NCBI GenBank assembly: GCA_019114745.1
Contig: DXEY01000029.1
Span: 1-12,422, forward strand
Direction: 5' to 3'
Length of the DNA: 12,422 nt
DNA from: Candidatus Mediterraneibacter colneyensis
Lineage (GTDB): Bacteria > Bacillota > Clostridia > Lachnospirales > Lachnospiraceae
A program made the translations under genes and the position numbers. The notes under the pieces are model-generated. The model was given only the letters and a program-made list of their open reading frames with translations, searched no databases and was not told the DNA's origin. Below, piece by piece: positions 1-6,425 of this stretch. Numbering within the stretch: the stretch's first letter is position 1; each line of letters opens with the position of its first letter.

Positions 1-10
1 CCTGCGTGTT

Positions 11-44
11 AGGGGTTAAAATTCGGTATTACCCGATAGCCCCT
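11..44. other. Candidate hairpin (imperfect inverted repeat)
   Basis: AGGGGTTA at 11-18 can pair with TAGCCCCT at 37-44, with one G-T pair. An inner CGGT...ACC(C)G stem can form around 24-35. Neither strand has a U-run directly after the stem, so a simple intrinsic terminator is not supported. It could be a structured RNA end, a protein site, or part of a repeat family that cannot be recognised from one copy. Confidence 0.35.
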
Positions 45-235
45 TGAAAATACATATGAAATTTTTCAATATTTATTTATACAGAGTCTGCCTGTCTGTC
101 TAAGGCTATTTTCTTTTATCATTTTTGTCAATCCTTTTCTCAGAACACAACTCTACATGTATACTTGTACCATAAAAGCGTCTGATTTTCAATCTTTTTC
201 CTGTGGCGGCATGCCATTTCCAGGCTGCTGCTTTT

Positions 236-250
236 TGTGATTTCATCACA
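236..250. promoter_or_regulatory. Perfect inverted repeat TGTGAT-ttc-ATCACA, likely CRP/FNR-family operator
   Basis: Two 6-bp arms are exact reverse complements separated by 3 bp. The half-sites TGTGA/TCACA match those known for the CRP/FNR superfamily, although the inner spacing is 5 bp rather than the E. coli CRP spacing of 6. The centre (243) lies about 41 bp upstream of the start site expected from the -10 box at 272-277. That is the usual position of a class II activator overlapping the -35 region. Function is inferred from sequence and position only. Confidence 0.5.
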
Positions 251-271
251 GAACGAGAGGAATTCCCGGTG

Positions 272-277
272 TATAAT
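272..277 (+). promoter_or_regulatory. Candidate -10 box TATAAT for the ferredoxin pair
   Basis: This is an exact TATAAT placed 34 bp before the ferredoxin start codon. At 17-bp spacing the -35 position reads CAGAAC, which is a poor match to TTGACA. A promoter with a good -10 and no -35 fits dependence on an activator bound at the 236-250 inverted repeat. The box could also be a chance match in AT-rich DNA. Confidence 0.5.
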
Positions 278-311
278 GAGGCGGTAAATTCAATTAGAAG
301 GAGAACTTGTC

Positions 312-521
312 ATGGCTGCAATTCGTAAAAAAAGAAAAGCCTTCGTGGAGCAGTCAGACTGCGTGGCATGCGGCTGCTGCGTGAAGGTCTGTCCCCTGGG
401 GGCAATTCAGATCATCAGCGGGATCACCGCTCAGGTGAATATGGAAAAATGTGTGGGATGCGGGAAATGCGCGAAGGAATGTCCGGCAAGCGTGATCCTG
501 ATTCAGGAGGTGGACGCATGA
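312..521 (+). CDS. 2[4Fe-4S] ferredoxin-type protein
   Basis: This small soluble electron carrier has 69 residues and carries two complete cluster motifs: C17-x2-C20-x2-C23-x3-C27-P, with an extra C22, and C47-x2-C50-x2-C53-x3-C57-P. Each motif binds one 4Fe-4S cluster in bacterial ferredoxins. The N-terminus is basic (several Lys/Arg in residues 5-9) and no signal peptide is seen. The ATG at 312 follows AAGGAG at 298-303 with 8-bp spacing. The stop overlaps the start of the next gene as ATGA, so this ferredoxin is probably made together with, and passes electrons to or from, the downstream Fe-S membrane protein. The physiological donor and acceptor cannot be read from the sequence. Confidence 0.9.
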   Translation: MAAIRKKRKAFVEQSDCVACGCCVKVCPLGAIQIISGITAQVNMEKCVGCGKCAKECPASVILIQEVDA

Positions 522-1102
522 AAAAACAATGGTATGATTACTTATGGATTTTTTCTCTCACATATCTGGTTTTGGGATTTTTCAATATCCTGTTCGCATG
601 GCTTGGTCTGATCTGCTTTTTTGTCCCTCTGTTCATCTCGCTGATAAAGGGGACGAAAGGATATTGCAATCGCTACTGCGGCAGAGGTCAGTTGTTCGGG
701 CTGCTGGGCGGACGCTTTGGGCTTTCCCGACGGAAAGATATCCCAAAGTGGATGAAAAGCAAATGGTTCCGGTACGGGTTTTTGATTTTCTTTTTCGCGA
801 TGTTCTTCCTGATGCTCTGGAATACGTATCTTGTATTTGCAGAAGTTCAGGATCCGGGGCAGGCTGTAACGCTTCTGTGGACGTTTCAAGTACCGTGGCA
901 GTGGGCTTATCACGGCACGCTGTTTCACCCCGGCGTCGCTCAGTTTGCTTTCGGTTTTTACAGTGTAATGCTCACCTCCACCGTGCTTGGCATGATCACA
1001 ATGGTACTGTTTAAGCCCCGCAGCTGGTGTGTCTGCTGCCCGATGGGAACGATGACACAGCTCATCTGCAAAGTAAAAAATCGCGGATCGAATACAGATT
1101 AA
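518..1102 (+). CDS. Four-helix 4Fe-4S membrane protein, NapH-like
   Basis: The 194-residue protein has about four hydrophobic segments (roughly residues 9-24, 26-43, 86-106 and 142-165). Two cysteine pairs sit beside helices: C50-x3-C54 after the second helix, and C171-x2-C174-P after the fourth. Paired CxxxC/CxxCP motifs next to membrane helices are typical of the NapH/NosR/Fer4_5 group of quinol-linked electron-transfer proteins, which is the likely family. The start at 518 is preferred over an upstream in-frame ATG at 368 because it has AGGAGG at 505-510, overlaps the ferredoxin stop (ATGA), and begins directly before the first helix. The longer version would run out of frame through the ferredoxin. 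No catalytic partner is encoded next to it, so its reaction is unknown. The gene converges with cobC and its stop codon shares bases with that of cobC. Confidence 0.8.
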   Translation: MKKQWYDYLWIFSLTYLVLGFFNILFAWLGLICFFVPLFISLIKGTKGYCNRYCGRGQLFGLLGGRFGLSRRKDIPKWMKSKWFRYGFLIFFFAMFFLMLWNTYLVFAEVQDPGQAVTLLWTFQVPWQWAYHGTLFHPGVAQFAFGFYSVMLTSTVLGMITMVLFKPRSWCVCCPMGTMTQLICKVKNRGSNTD

Positions 1103-1710
1103 AATATTTTCTTTATGTTGCGGAGTATTTTCCCGCCGCTTTTCCACTCTTTTTCCGACACTTCTGCCGTGTAGCCTCCTCCGTTTTCCGCCTGCCAGCG
1201 GTAGAAATCACAGGGATGCTCTGCCAGCCCGGAAAGCGCCGCCATGATCGTGCCCCCGTGGACGACAAACGCCGCGCTTTCCGCGCCCTCATCGATCAGC
1301 CTGTCGATCTGATTTTCCACGCCGCAGGCGCACCGCCTGCGGAAGTCCGTCTGTTCCTCCCCGCCGGGAAATGCCGTCATGCCGCCGGACTCCAGCCAGC
1401 GGATGTACTCCGGTCTGTCTTTCAGTTCTTCGTATGTCTTTCCCTCATACTCCCCAAAATCACATTCCCTGAGCATAGGTTCGATCACAGGCTCCTGTCC
1501 GGGGTAGATGAGCCCGGCAGTCCGGATGCAGCGCTTCAGCGGACTGGACACCACACATTGCACAGCAGGATAAATCCCGCCCGGGTTCTCTCTGAGACGG
1601 AGCCGGAGCGCTTCTGCCGCACGGGGAGACAGATCCTCATCTGTCCGCCCGATATATTGTCTCTTCTCATTGCCCGGCGTACAAAGATGCCGGATGAATA
1701 CTACTCTCAT
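1099..1710 (-). CDS. cobC: Alpha-ribazole-5'-phosphate phosphatase (histidine phosphatase family)
   Basis: CobC removes the phosphate from alpha-ribazole phosphate, or from the cobalamin 5'-phosphate made from it, in lower-ligand assembly. The 203-residue protein shows the histidine phosphatase pattern: R7-H8 followed by T11 and N14, the Y-I-G-R-T-D stretch at 19-24, a SSPLKR motif with R60, E82 in the LRECDFG stretch, and H151-G-G-T near the end. H8 is the expected phospho-acceptor. The usual RHG signature reads RHL here. The start at 1710 is chosen because the RHL motif must lie at the extreme N-terminus and GGAGGAG (1715-1721, minus strand) stands just upstream. Longer in-frame starts would run into cobS. 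This is the last gene of the run. CobC-like phosphatases are hard to separate from other family members by sequence, but its place after cobT and cobS supports the call. Confidence 0.85.
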   Translation of the reverse strand: MRVVFIRHLCTPGNEKRQYIGRTDEDLSPRAAEALRLRLRENPGGIYPAVQCVVSSPLKRCIRTAGLIYPGQEPVIEPMLRECDFGEYEGKTYEELKDRPEYIRWLESGGMTAFPGGEEQTDFRRRCACGVENQIDRLIDEGAESAAFVVHGGTIMAALSGLAEHPCDFYRWQAENGGGYTAEVSEKEWKSGGKILRNIKKIF

Positions 1711-1714
1711 ACCG

Positions 1715-1721
1715 CTCCTCC
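1715..1721 (-). promoter_or_regulatory. Ribosome binding site deciding the cobC start
   Basis: GGAGGAG on the minus strand lies 4 bp before the ATG at 1710, within the 37-bp gap after the cobS stop. It supports the short cobC N-terminus over in-frame starts further upstream that would overlap cobS. Confidence 0.7.
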
Positions 1722-1747
1722 GTCTCACATTATGGATTGTCATTTTC

Positions 1748-2533
1748 TTACAGCATATTTTCAGCCAGGACAAACACTGCCAGCATCGCCAGCTCACAGA
1801 TCTGCAGGAAATATCCCGCCAGGTCTCCGGTCGTTCCCCCGAACTTCTTTCTGCTCATCTGATGATAATAAAGGAATACCAGAAGCGCCGCCGCGACTGC
1901 CAGTACAGCTCCGGTCAGAATATCGCTTCCCTGCCTCATGCCAAGATACAGCATCACGCCGGAACTTGCACACGCAAAAAGGATCAGCACGATGCGCACA
2001 CGCGCCCGGTGCGCTCCGTCCTGAAATGTCCGGAGAAGCCCGCTGTTCTTCGCCGGACGGAAAGACACGACCGAGATACCGCTCAGGGAACGGGAAAGCG
2101 TATACATGCACGCTGCCGCCGGAAGCATGGCGGCTCCCGCCTCGCTCCACAGCGCCAGGGATGCAGTGAAATAAACGCACAGCCCGATCACGGCAAACGC
2201 TCCCGTATTCGGGTCTTTCAGTATCTCCAGCTTCTTTTCCCGGTCGCCGTAAGAGCTGAGCGCATCCATCGTATCGGCGTATCCGTCCAGGTGGATGCCC
2301 CCTGTGACCAGTACCGGGATCAGGGTCATCACCGCCGCAAAGAAGAGCTTCCCGCAGGAAGTATACCGCAGGAGCGCATATCCTGCGCCAAACTCAAGGA
2401 GCCCGGTCACGATGCCGACGACAGGGAAAAAACACATTGCATACTTCATATTATTTTCATTCCAGTCCACCGTCGGCGCCGGGATCTTGGAATACATGGA
2501 TATGGCAATTGCCAGTGAACTCAAAAGACGCAT
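1748..2533 (-). CDS. cobS: Adenosylcobinamide-GDP ribazoletransferase (cobalamin synthase)
   Basis: CobS joins adenosylcobinamide-GDP to alpha-ribazole or its phosphate in the membrane, the last ring-to-ligand joining step. The 261-residue protein is very hydrophobic. It carries family hallmarks: an N-terminal helix ending in Y-S-K-I-P, the acidic motif GGIHLDGYADTMDAL (78-92) with the Asp residues thought to hold Mg2+, a DPNTGAFA stretch (108-115), and FGGTTGDLAGY near the C-terminus (231-241). The ATG at 2533 puts the first helix at the N-terminus, as in other CobS proteins, but its ribosome binding site is weak (AAGAGAG, about 9 bp away). A GTG at 2593 has a better site (GAGG, 7 bp away) and overlaps the cobT stop by 4 bp. 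It would add 20 polar residues. The function is secure and the start is not. Confidence 0.88.
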   Translation of the reverse strand: MRLLSSLAIAISMYSKIPAPTVDWNENNMKYAMCFFPVVGIVTGLLEFGAGYALLRYTSCGKLFFAAVMTLIPVLVTGGIHLDGYADTMDALSSYGDREKKLEILKDPNTGAFAVIGLCVYFTASLALWSEAGAAMLPAAACMYTLSRSLSGISVVSFRPAKNSGLLRTFQDGAHRARVRIVLILFACASSGVMLYLGMRQGSDILTGAVLAVAAALLVFLYYHQMSRKKFGGTTGDLAGYFLQICELAMLAVFVLAENML

Positions 2534-2589
2534 TTCACATTTCTCTCTTTCCTCGTGATGCTGCACGGACACATCGTCCGCGGCTTCCG

Positions 2590-3666
2590 TCACTCAAATT
2601 CCTCGTACTGATCCACGTGGATCTCCTCGAACGTACTCATCTCACGGTACACCGCAAGCCCCATTTCCAGCATGGGAACTGCCGCTACCGCTCCGCTTCC
2701 TTCGCCCAGCGACATATGGCAGTCAATGAACGGGGAGAGTCCCAGTGCATCCAGCACCATTCCGCCTGCCGGTTCTCCCGACTTATGCGAGGGCATCATA
2801 CTGTCAGCCGCCGCAGGACACAGCCGTGCCGCGCAGAGGGCGGCCACGGAAGAAATAAATCCGTCGATGAGAACAGGGATCCTGCACAGCGCCCCTCCGA
2901 GGAATACTCCGGCAAGACCGGCGATATCCAGTCCGCCTACCTTTGACAGCACATCCAGCACATCATTTTTATCCGGCTGGTGCAGCTCGATGGACTGCCG
3001 GATCACATCGATCTTCCGGTTCAGCCCTTCCGCGCTCAGGCCGGCTCCGCGCCCGGTCATTTTCTCCACATCCTGGCTGAGAAGTACGGATGCGACCGCG
3101 CTGCTCGTCGTTGTATTTCCAATGCCCATCTCGCCTGTAGCGAGCAGGTCATACCCCTGCTCCGCCAGCTTTTCCACAATATGTATGCCCGTGAGCACTG
3201 CCTGTGCCGCCTGGTTTCTCGACATTGCCGGCTCCAGAAGCATATCCTTTGTCCCGCTCATCACTTTATATTCCGGCTTTGTCACCACCGCCACGTCAGT
3301 CGCCATCCCGATATCCACCGGGAAGAGCTCTACGCCTGCGACCTCTGCCATCAGGCATACGCTTGTGGCGCGCCGGGTAAAGTTCTCCGCCACGATCGCA
3401 GTCACTTCCTGCCCGGTCTGGGTCACTCCCTCTGCCACCACGCCGTTGTCCGCACACATGATGACAAGCCCTTTTTTCCGGATCTTATAGTCTGCCGTCT
3501 CCCGGACTCCCGCCATGCGCACCACCGCTTCTTCCAGTTTTCCCAGACTGTTCAGCGGCTTTCCCACTGTCTTCCAGTGCGCCTTTGCCGCCTCCACGCT
3601 CGGCTGGTGGGCAGGGCGGATCTTTGCTGTTTTCCCGCTTAGTTTCTTCTCATATTCCTCACACAT
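2590..3666 (-). CDS. cobT: Nicotinate-nucleotide--dimethylbenzimidazole phosphoribosyltransferase
   Basis: CobT transfers the ribose phosphate of nicotinate mononucleotide to a lower-ligand base, giving an alpha-riboside phosphate. The 358-residue length matches the family. Visible motifs are P-L-N-S-L-G-K-L-E (37-45), CADNGVVAEGVTQ (71-83), the glycine-rich GEMGIGNTTTSSA (178-190), MPSHKSGEPAG (291-301) and SLGEGSGA (319-326). E322 in the last motif corresponds to the catalytic Glu317 of the Salmonella enzyme. The ATG at 3666 follows a GAGGG site about 8 bp upstream, 35 bp after cbiA. It feeds the CobS and CobC enzymes encoded immediately downstream. No dimethylbenzimidazole synthesis gene is present, so the base used could be dimethylbenzimidazole, adenine or another benzimidazole. 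Confidence 0.95.
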   Translation of the reverse strand: MCEEYEKKLSGKTAKIRPAHQPSVEAAKAHWKTVGKPLNSLGKLEEAVVRMAGVRETADYKIRKKGLVIMCADNGVVAEGVTQTGQEVTAIVAENFTRRATSVCLMAEVAGVELFPVDIGMATDVAVVTKPEYKVMSGTKDMLLEPAMSRNQAAQAVLTGIHIVEKLAEQGYDLLATGEMGIGNTTTSSAVASVLLSQDVEKMTGRGAGLSAEGLNRKIDVIRQSIELHQPDKNDVLDVLSKVGGLDIAGLAGVFLGGALCRIPVLIDGFISSVAALCAARLCPAAADSMMPSHKSGEPAGGMVLDALGLSPFIDCHMSLGEGSGAVAAVPMLEMGLAVYREMSTFEEIHVDQYEEFE

Positions 3667-3701
3667 TTTTATTTCCCTCTGCTTTTCTCAATTCTGTGCT
3701 T

Positions 3702-5156
3702 TTACTCGTTCCTGTCTTTTTCCCCGCTTACGCCACGTTCCTGCCAGTTCCGGCACGCGCCGGCGAAACGCCGGGCAAATTCCGGCATGGACGGCAGATA
3801 CAGATGGGGATATCCCGCAAACAGTCCCCCGTCCATATGGATGCATTCCCAGCTCCGCCGTCCGTCCGGCTTCTCCGCCCGGCAGTCTCTCCCGCTGTCC
3901 GTACTGTCCCAGTAATGGAACTCATGTCCCCGTATCGTCTCGCCCGGAAGGAGAATGCCTTCCTGATCCGCCTTTGGGGTTATATTTACATAGCCGAAAC
4001 GCACCAGCCTGCCCGCCGGGTATGTCCTTCCTTTTATCACGCCTGCCATGGGATATGTATTTCCTCCGGCGTCCTCCAGCTCTTCATGGAGGTACATAAA
4101 ACCTCCGCACTCCGCAAGACACGGCATTCCCGCCTTCAGGCTCTCCCGGATCTCCTGTAAGAGCGCCCGGTTCTCTGACAGCCTCTTCCCGTAGAGTTCC
4201 GGATAACCGCCTCCAAGGAGCAGGCCACCGATATCCGCAGGGAGCGTCTCATCGGCAAGCGGGCTGAAGGAAACCAGCTCGCATCCCATGCGCTCAAGAA
4301 GTTCCAGATTTGCCCGGTAATAAAAGCAAAATGCCTCATCCCTGGCAATGGCGATCCTGACCGGATGAACCTGCCTTAGCTGCCTTATACTCTCATCTGC
4401 TGATCCTGTATCGGCATTTCCCGCTGCTTTATCTGACGGGACTTCCAGCTCCACTGCCTCATGAGCGATCTGAAGGATCCTGTCCAGATCCACGGTCTCC
4501 GACAGAATCTCTCCCGCCTTCCGGATCTGGCTTTTGAGATTGCTGAGTTCCTGAGGTGTGACCAGCCCCAGATGGCGGCTTTCCAGGTGGAACGCCTCGT
4601 CTTCCGGAAGATAGCCCAACACGGGGATCTCATGCCCGTACTTTTTCAGTTCCTGCTCCAGCATATCTTTGAGCCTTGGATAAAGCATCTTCGGCACACG
4701 GTTGAGGATGAGCCCGCAGATGCTGCTGTCCCGGCGAAATTCCGCCATCCCTTTTACGAGCGCAGCCAGGGAAAGGGCGGCTCCCCGGCAGGGCACTACA
4801 AGTATGACCGGAGTCTTAAGCGTCCGCGCCACATCGTAGGAACTCCCGGCATCCGAATCCAGAGTCCTGCCGTCATAATACCCCATAACGCCCTCCGTCA
4901 CCATGAGATCGGCGCCGGAGGCGTGACGGAGGAATCCTTCGGTCAGCTCTGATCTCTCAGAAAAGAAGAGATCCAGATTCCTGGAGTCCAGCCCCAGCAC
5001 TTCCCGGTGGAACATCGGGTCTATGTAGTCCGGCCCGCATTTGCAGGCGCGCACAGACATCCCCCTTGCCTGAAATGCCGACATCAGGGCGCAGGCTGCC
5101 GAGGTCTTACCGCTCCCGCTCGCCGGGGCGGCGATCAGTATTCTGGGAACCTGCAT
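3702..5156 (-). CDS. cbiA: Cobyrinate a,c-diamide synthase
   Basis: CbiA uses glutamine and ATP to amidate the a and c side chains of cob(II)yrinic acid. The 484-residue protein has the two expected parts. The N-terminal ATP domain has the P-loop APASGSGKTS (10-19), CGPDYIDP (40-47) and TEGVMGYYDG (87-96). The C-terminal type I glutaminase-like domain has GGGYPELY (315-322), the nucleophile Cys350 in LAECGGFMYL, G-H-E-F-H (410-414) and P-H-L-Y-L-P-S (450-456). Its ATG follows the cbiET stop directly (TAGATG) with AAGGAG 9 bp upstream inside cbiET, so the two are probably translationally coupled. The related hexa-amidating enzyme CbiP has a different N-terminus and is not in the window. The C-terminal tail (about 465-484) is poorly conserved-looking and charged. 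Confidence 0.95.
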   Translation of the reverse strand: MQVPRILIAAPASGSGKTSAACALMSAFQARGMSVRACKCGPDYIDPMFHREVLGLDSRNLDLFFSERSELTEGFLRHASGADLMVTEGVMGYYDGRTLDSDAGSSYDVARTLKTPVILVVPCRGAALSLAALVKGMAEFRRDSSICGLILNRVPKMLYPRLKDMLEQELKKYGHEIPVLGYLPEDEAFHLESRHLGLVTPQELSNLKSQIRKAGEILSETVDLDRILQIAHEAVELEVPSDKAAGNADTGSADESIRQLRQVHPVRIAIARDEAFCFYYRANLELLERMGCELVSFSPLADETLPADIGGLLLGGGYPELYGKRLSENRALLQEIRESLKAGMPCLAECGGFMYLHEELEDAGGNTYPMAGVIKGRTYPAGRLVRFGYVNITPKADQEGILLPGETIRGHEFHYWDSTDSGRDCRAEKPDGRRSWECIHMDGGLFAGYPHLYLPSMPEFARRFAGACRNWQERGVSGEKDRNE

Positions 5157-6425
5157 CTATCCCCACTCCTTTCCGTCATTTCCCGGCGCTTCCCCTCCGG
5201 CGGAGATGATGTACACCGGATTCTGCCCGGTCATCATATGATATCTCCCGAGGATCCGTGAACGCGCCGCCGTGACCTGGGTGATCTGCGCGTCTTTCAG
5301 AGCTCCGCTTTCCACTGCGTCCATCACTTCCCCTACCGTCTCCAGGGATATGGCGTTGATCACGATCCGCACAGCCGGGTTCTTTTCCCGGAGTACGCGC
5401 AGGATCTCCTGTAAATTTCCTGAGCTCCCGCCGATAAATGCATGGGTGGGCGGTTCCAGTCCCTCCAGCGCTTCCGGCGCTGTCCCCGTGATGATCCGTA
5501 TCCCGTCCGCCCTGAACTTTTTCCGGTTCTGCTCCAGCAGTTCTGCCGCTTCCGCCTTTTTCTCCACTGCATACACCCGGATCCGGCCGCCGGAACGAGC
5601 CGCCTCCACAGAGACAGATCCGGTGCCCGCACCGATATCATAGACGACCGCATCCTCTGTCAGCTTCATCTGCGCCAGGCTGACAGCTCTCACTTCCTCT
5701 TTGGTCATCGGCACATTGCCGCGGATAAATTCTTCATCGGAAATATGGGGCGTGCATCTGAGATCCGGATCGGGGTTCAGGATCATTGCCACGCACAGAC
5801 CGTCCGCATCTGCATCGTACAATTCCCCCGGATGTCCCGAGACGATGCGCTCCTCCGGGTAGGACAGCCTGCTGCCGATCTGCACCGTCACATGATCCAT
5901 CCCATAGTACCGGAGCTGTTCGAGCATCCTCGCTCCCGCGCCTCTTCCTCCGAGCAGGAGAAAGGTCTTTCGGTTCTTTGCCACCGTCTGTATGAAGTTC
6001 TCCTCCTGCCCGTGGAGGCTTACGATAGCGCCGTCTTCCCACGTCGTGCCAAGCCGCGCGGCAAGACAGACGACCGAGGAGATCCCCGGGATCATCCTGA
6101 CCTTGCAGGATTCCGCCTCTTCTTTCAGCTTTTCCGAGAGCTTCTTCGCCCCGCTGTAAAATCCGGTATCGCCGGAGAGCAGCACCGCTGTACTCCGGCA
6201 GCCGGGATGGTTTCGGATGATCTCAAGGATCCTGTCCGAGTCGTATTCGCAGAACTCCGGGACAGGCTGTCTGTCACGGCGGATCTCCCTGGCGGAGTCA
6301 AGCATCCGCTGTGCTCCGATCATACAGTCACAGGAGAGGATCGCCCCTATGGCTTCTTCTGTCATTGATTGTCTGCTTCCCATTCCGATCCCTACGAGGG
6401 AAACACACTGTCTCATCTCACACAT
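5157..6425 (-). CDS. cbiET: Fused cobalt-precorrin-7 C5-methyltransferase / cobalt-precorrin-6B C15-methyltransferase (decarboxylating)
   Basis: This single 422-residue protein combines CbiE and CbiT, which together methylate C5 and C15 and remove the C12 acetate carboxyl, as the aerobic fusion enzyme CobL does. Residues 1 to about 218 are the CbiE tetrapyrrole methylase half, with VGIGMGS (11-17), LLSGDTGFYSG (82-92) and MIPGISS (111-117). Residues from about 225 to 422 are the CbiT half, with the class I SAM-binding motif V-Y-D-I-G-A-G-T-G-S (261-270) and FIGGSSGNL (330-338). The ATG at 6425 overlaps the cbiH stop by 8 bp and has AGAGGA about 8 bp upstream. A second ATG three codons later would give almost the same protein. 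The fusion is common in Firmicutes and Actinobacteria, so it is not itself unusual. Confidence 0.95.
   Translation of the reverse strand: MCEMRQCVSLVGIGMGSRQSMTEEAIGAILSCDCMIGAQRMLDSAREIRRDRQPVPEFCEYDSDRILEIIRNHPGCRSTAVLLSGDTGFYSGAKKLSEKLKEEAESCKVRMIPGISSVVCLAARLGTTWEDGAIVSLHGQEENFIQTVAKNRKTFLLLGGRGAGARMLEQLRYYGMDHVTVQIGSRLSYPEERIVSGHPGELYDADADGLCVAMILNPDPDLRCTPHISDEEFIRGNVPMTKEEVRAVSLAQMKLTEDAVVYDIGAGTGSVSVEAARSGGRIRVYAVEKKAEAAELLEQNRKKFRADGIRIITGTAPEALEGLEPPTHAFIGGSSGNLQEILRVLREKNPAVRIVINAISLETVGEVMDAVESGALKDAQITQVTAARSRILGRYHMMTGQNPVYIISAGGEAPGNDGKEWG

Larger units (their letters stand above)
1..311. other. Non-coding leader region upstream of the ferredoxin gene
   Basis: No convincing coding region is visible here on either strand. 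The stretch is clearly more AT-rich than the rest of the window. It contains a hairpin-capable repeat near the left edge, a small TACA/TGTA dyad around 154-169, a perfect TGTGAT/ATCACA inverted repeat at 236-250, a TATAAT box at 272-277 and the ribosome binding site of the following gene. It most likely carries the promoter of the plus-strand ferredoxin pair. Its left part may belong to a gene outside the window. I see no tRNA, no CRISPR and no riboswitch fold that I recognise. Confidence 0.6.

Noticed and set aside
368..517. N-terminal extension of the Fe-S membrane protein
   Set aside because: It would be translated out of frame through the ferredoxin gene. The ATG at 518 has a strong ribosome binding site and begins at the first helix.
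1027..2169. Plus-strand open reading frame (about 380 codons) opposite cobC and cobS
   Set aside because: It overlaps the end of the Fe-S membrane protein gene in another frame, is antisense to cobC and cobS, and shows no family motif.
5157..6425. CbiE-CbiT fusion as a novelty
   Set aside because: Fused CbiET/CobL proteins are well known in both anaerobic and aerobic cobalamin pathways.
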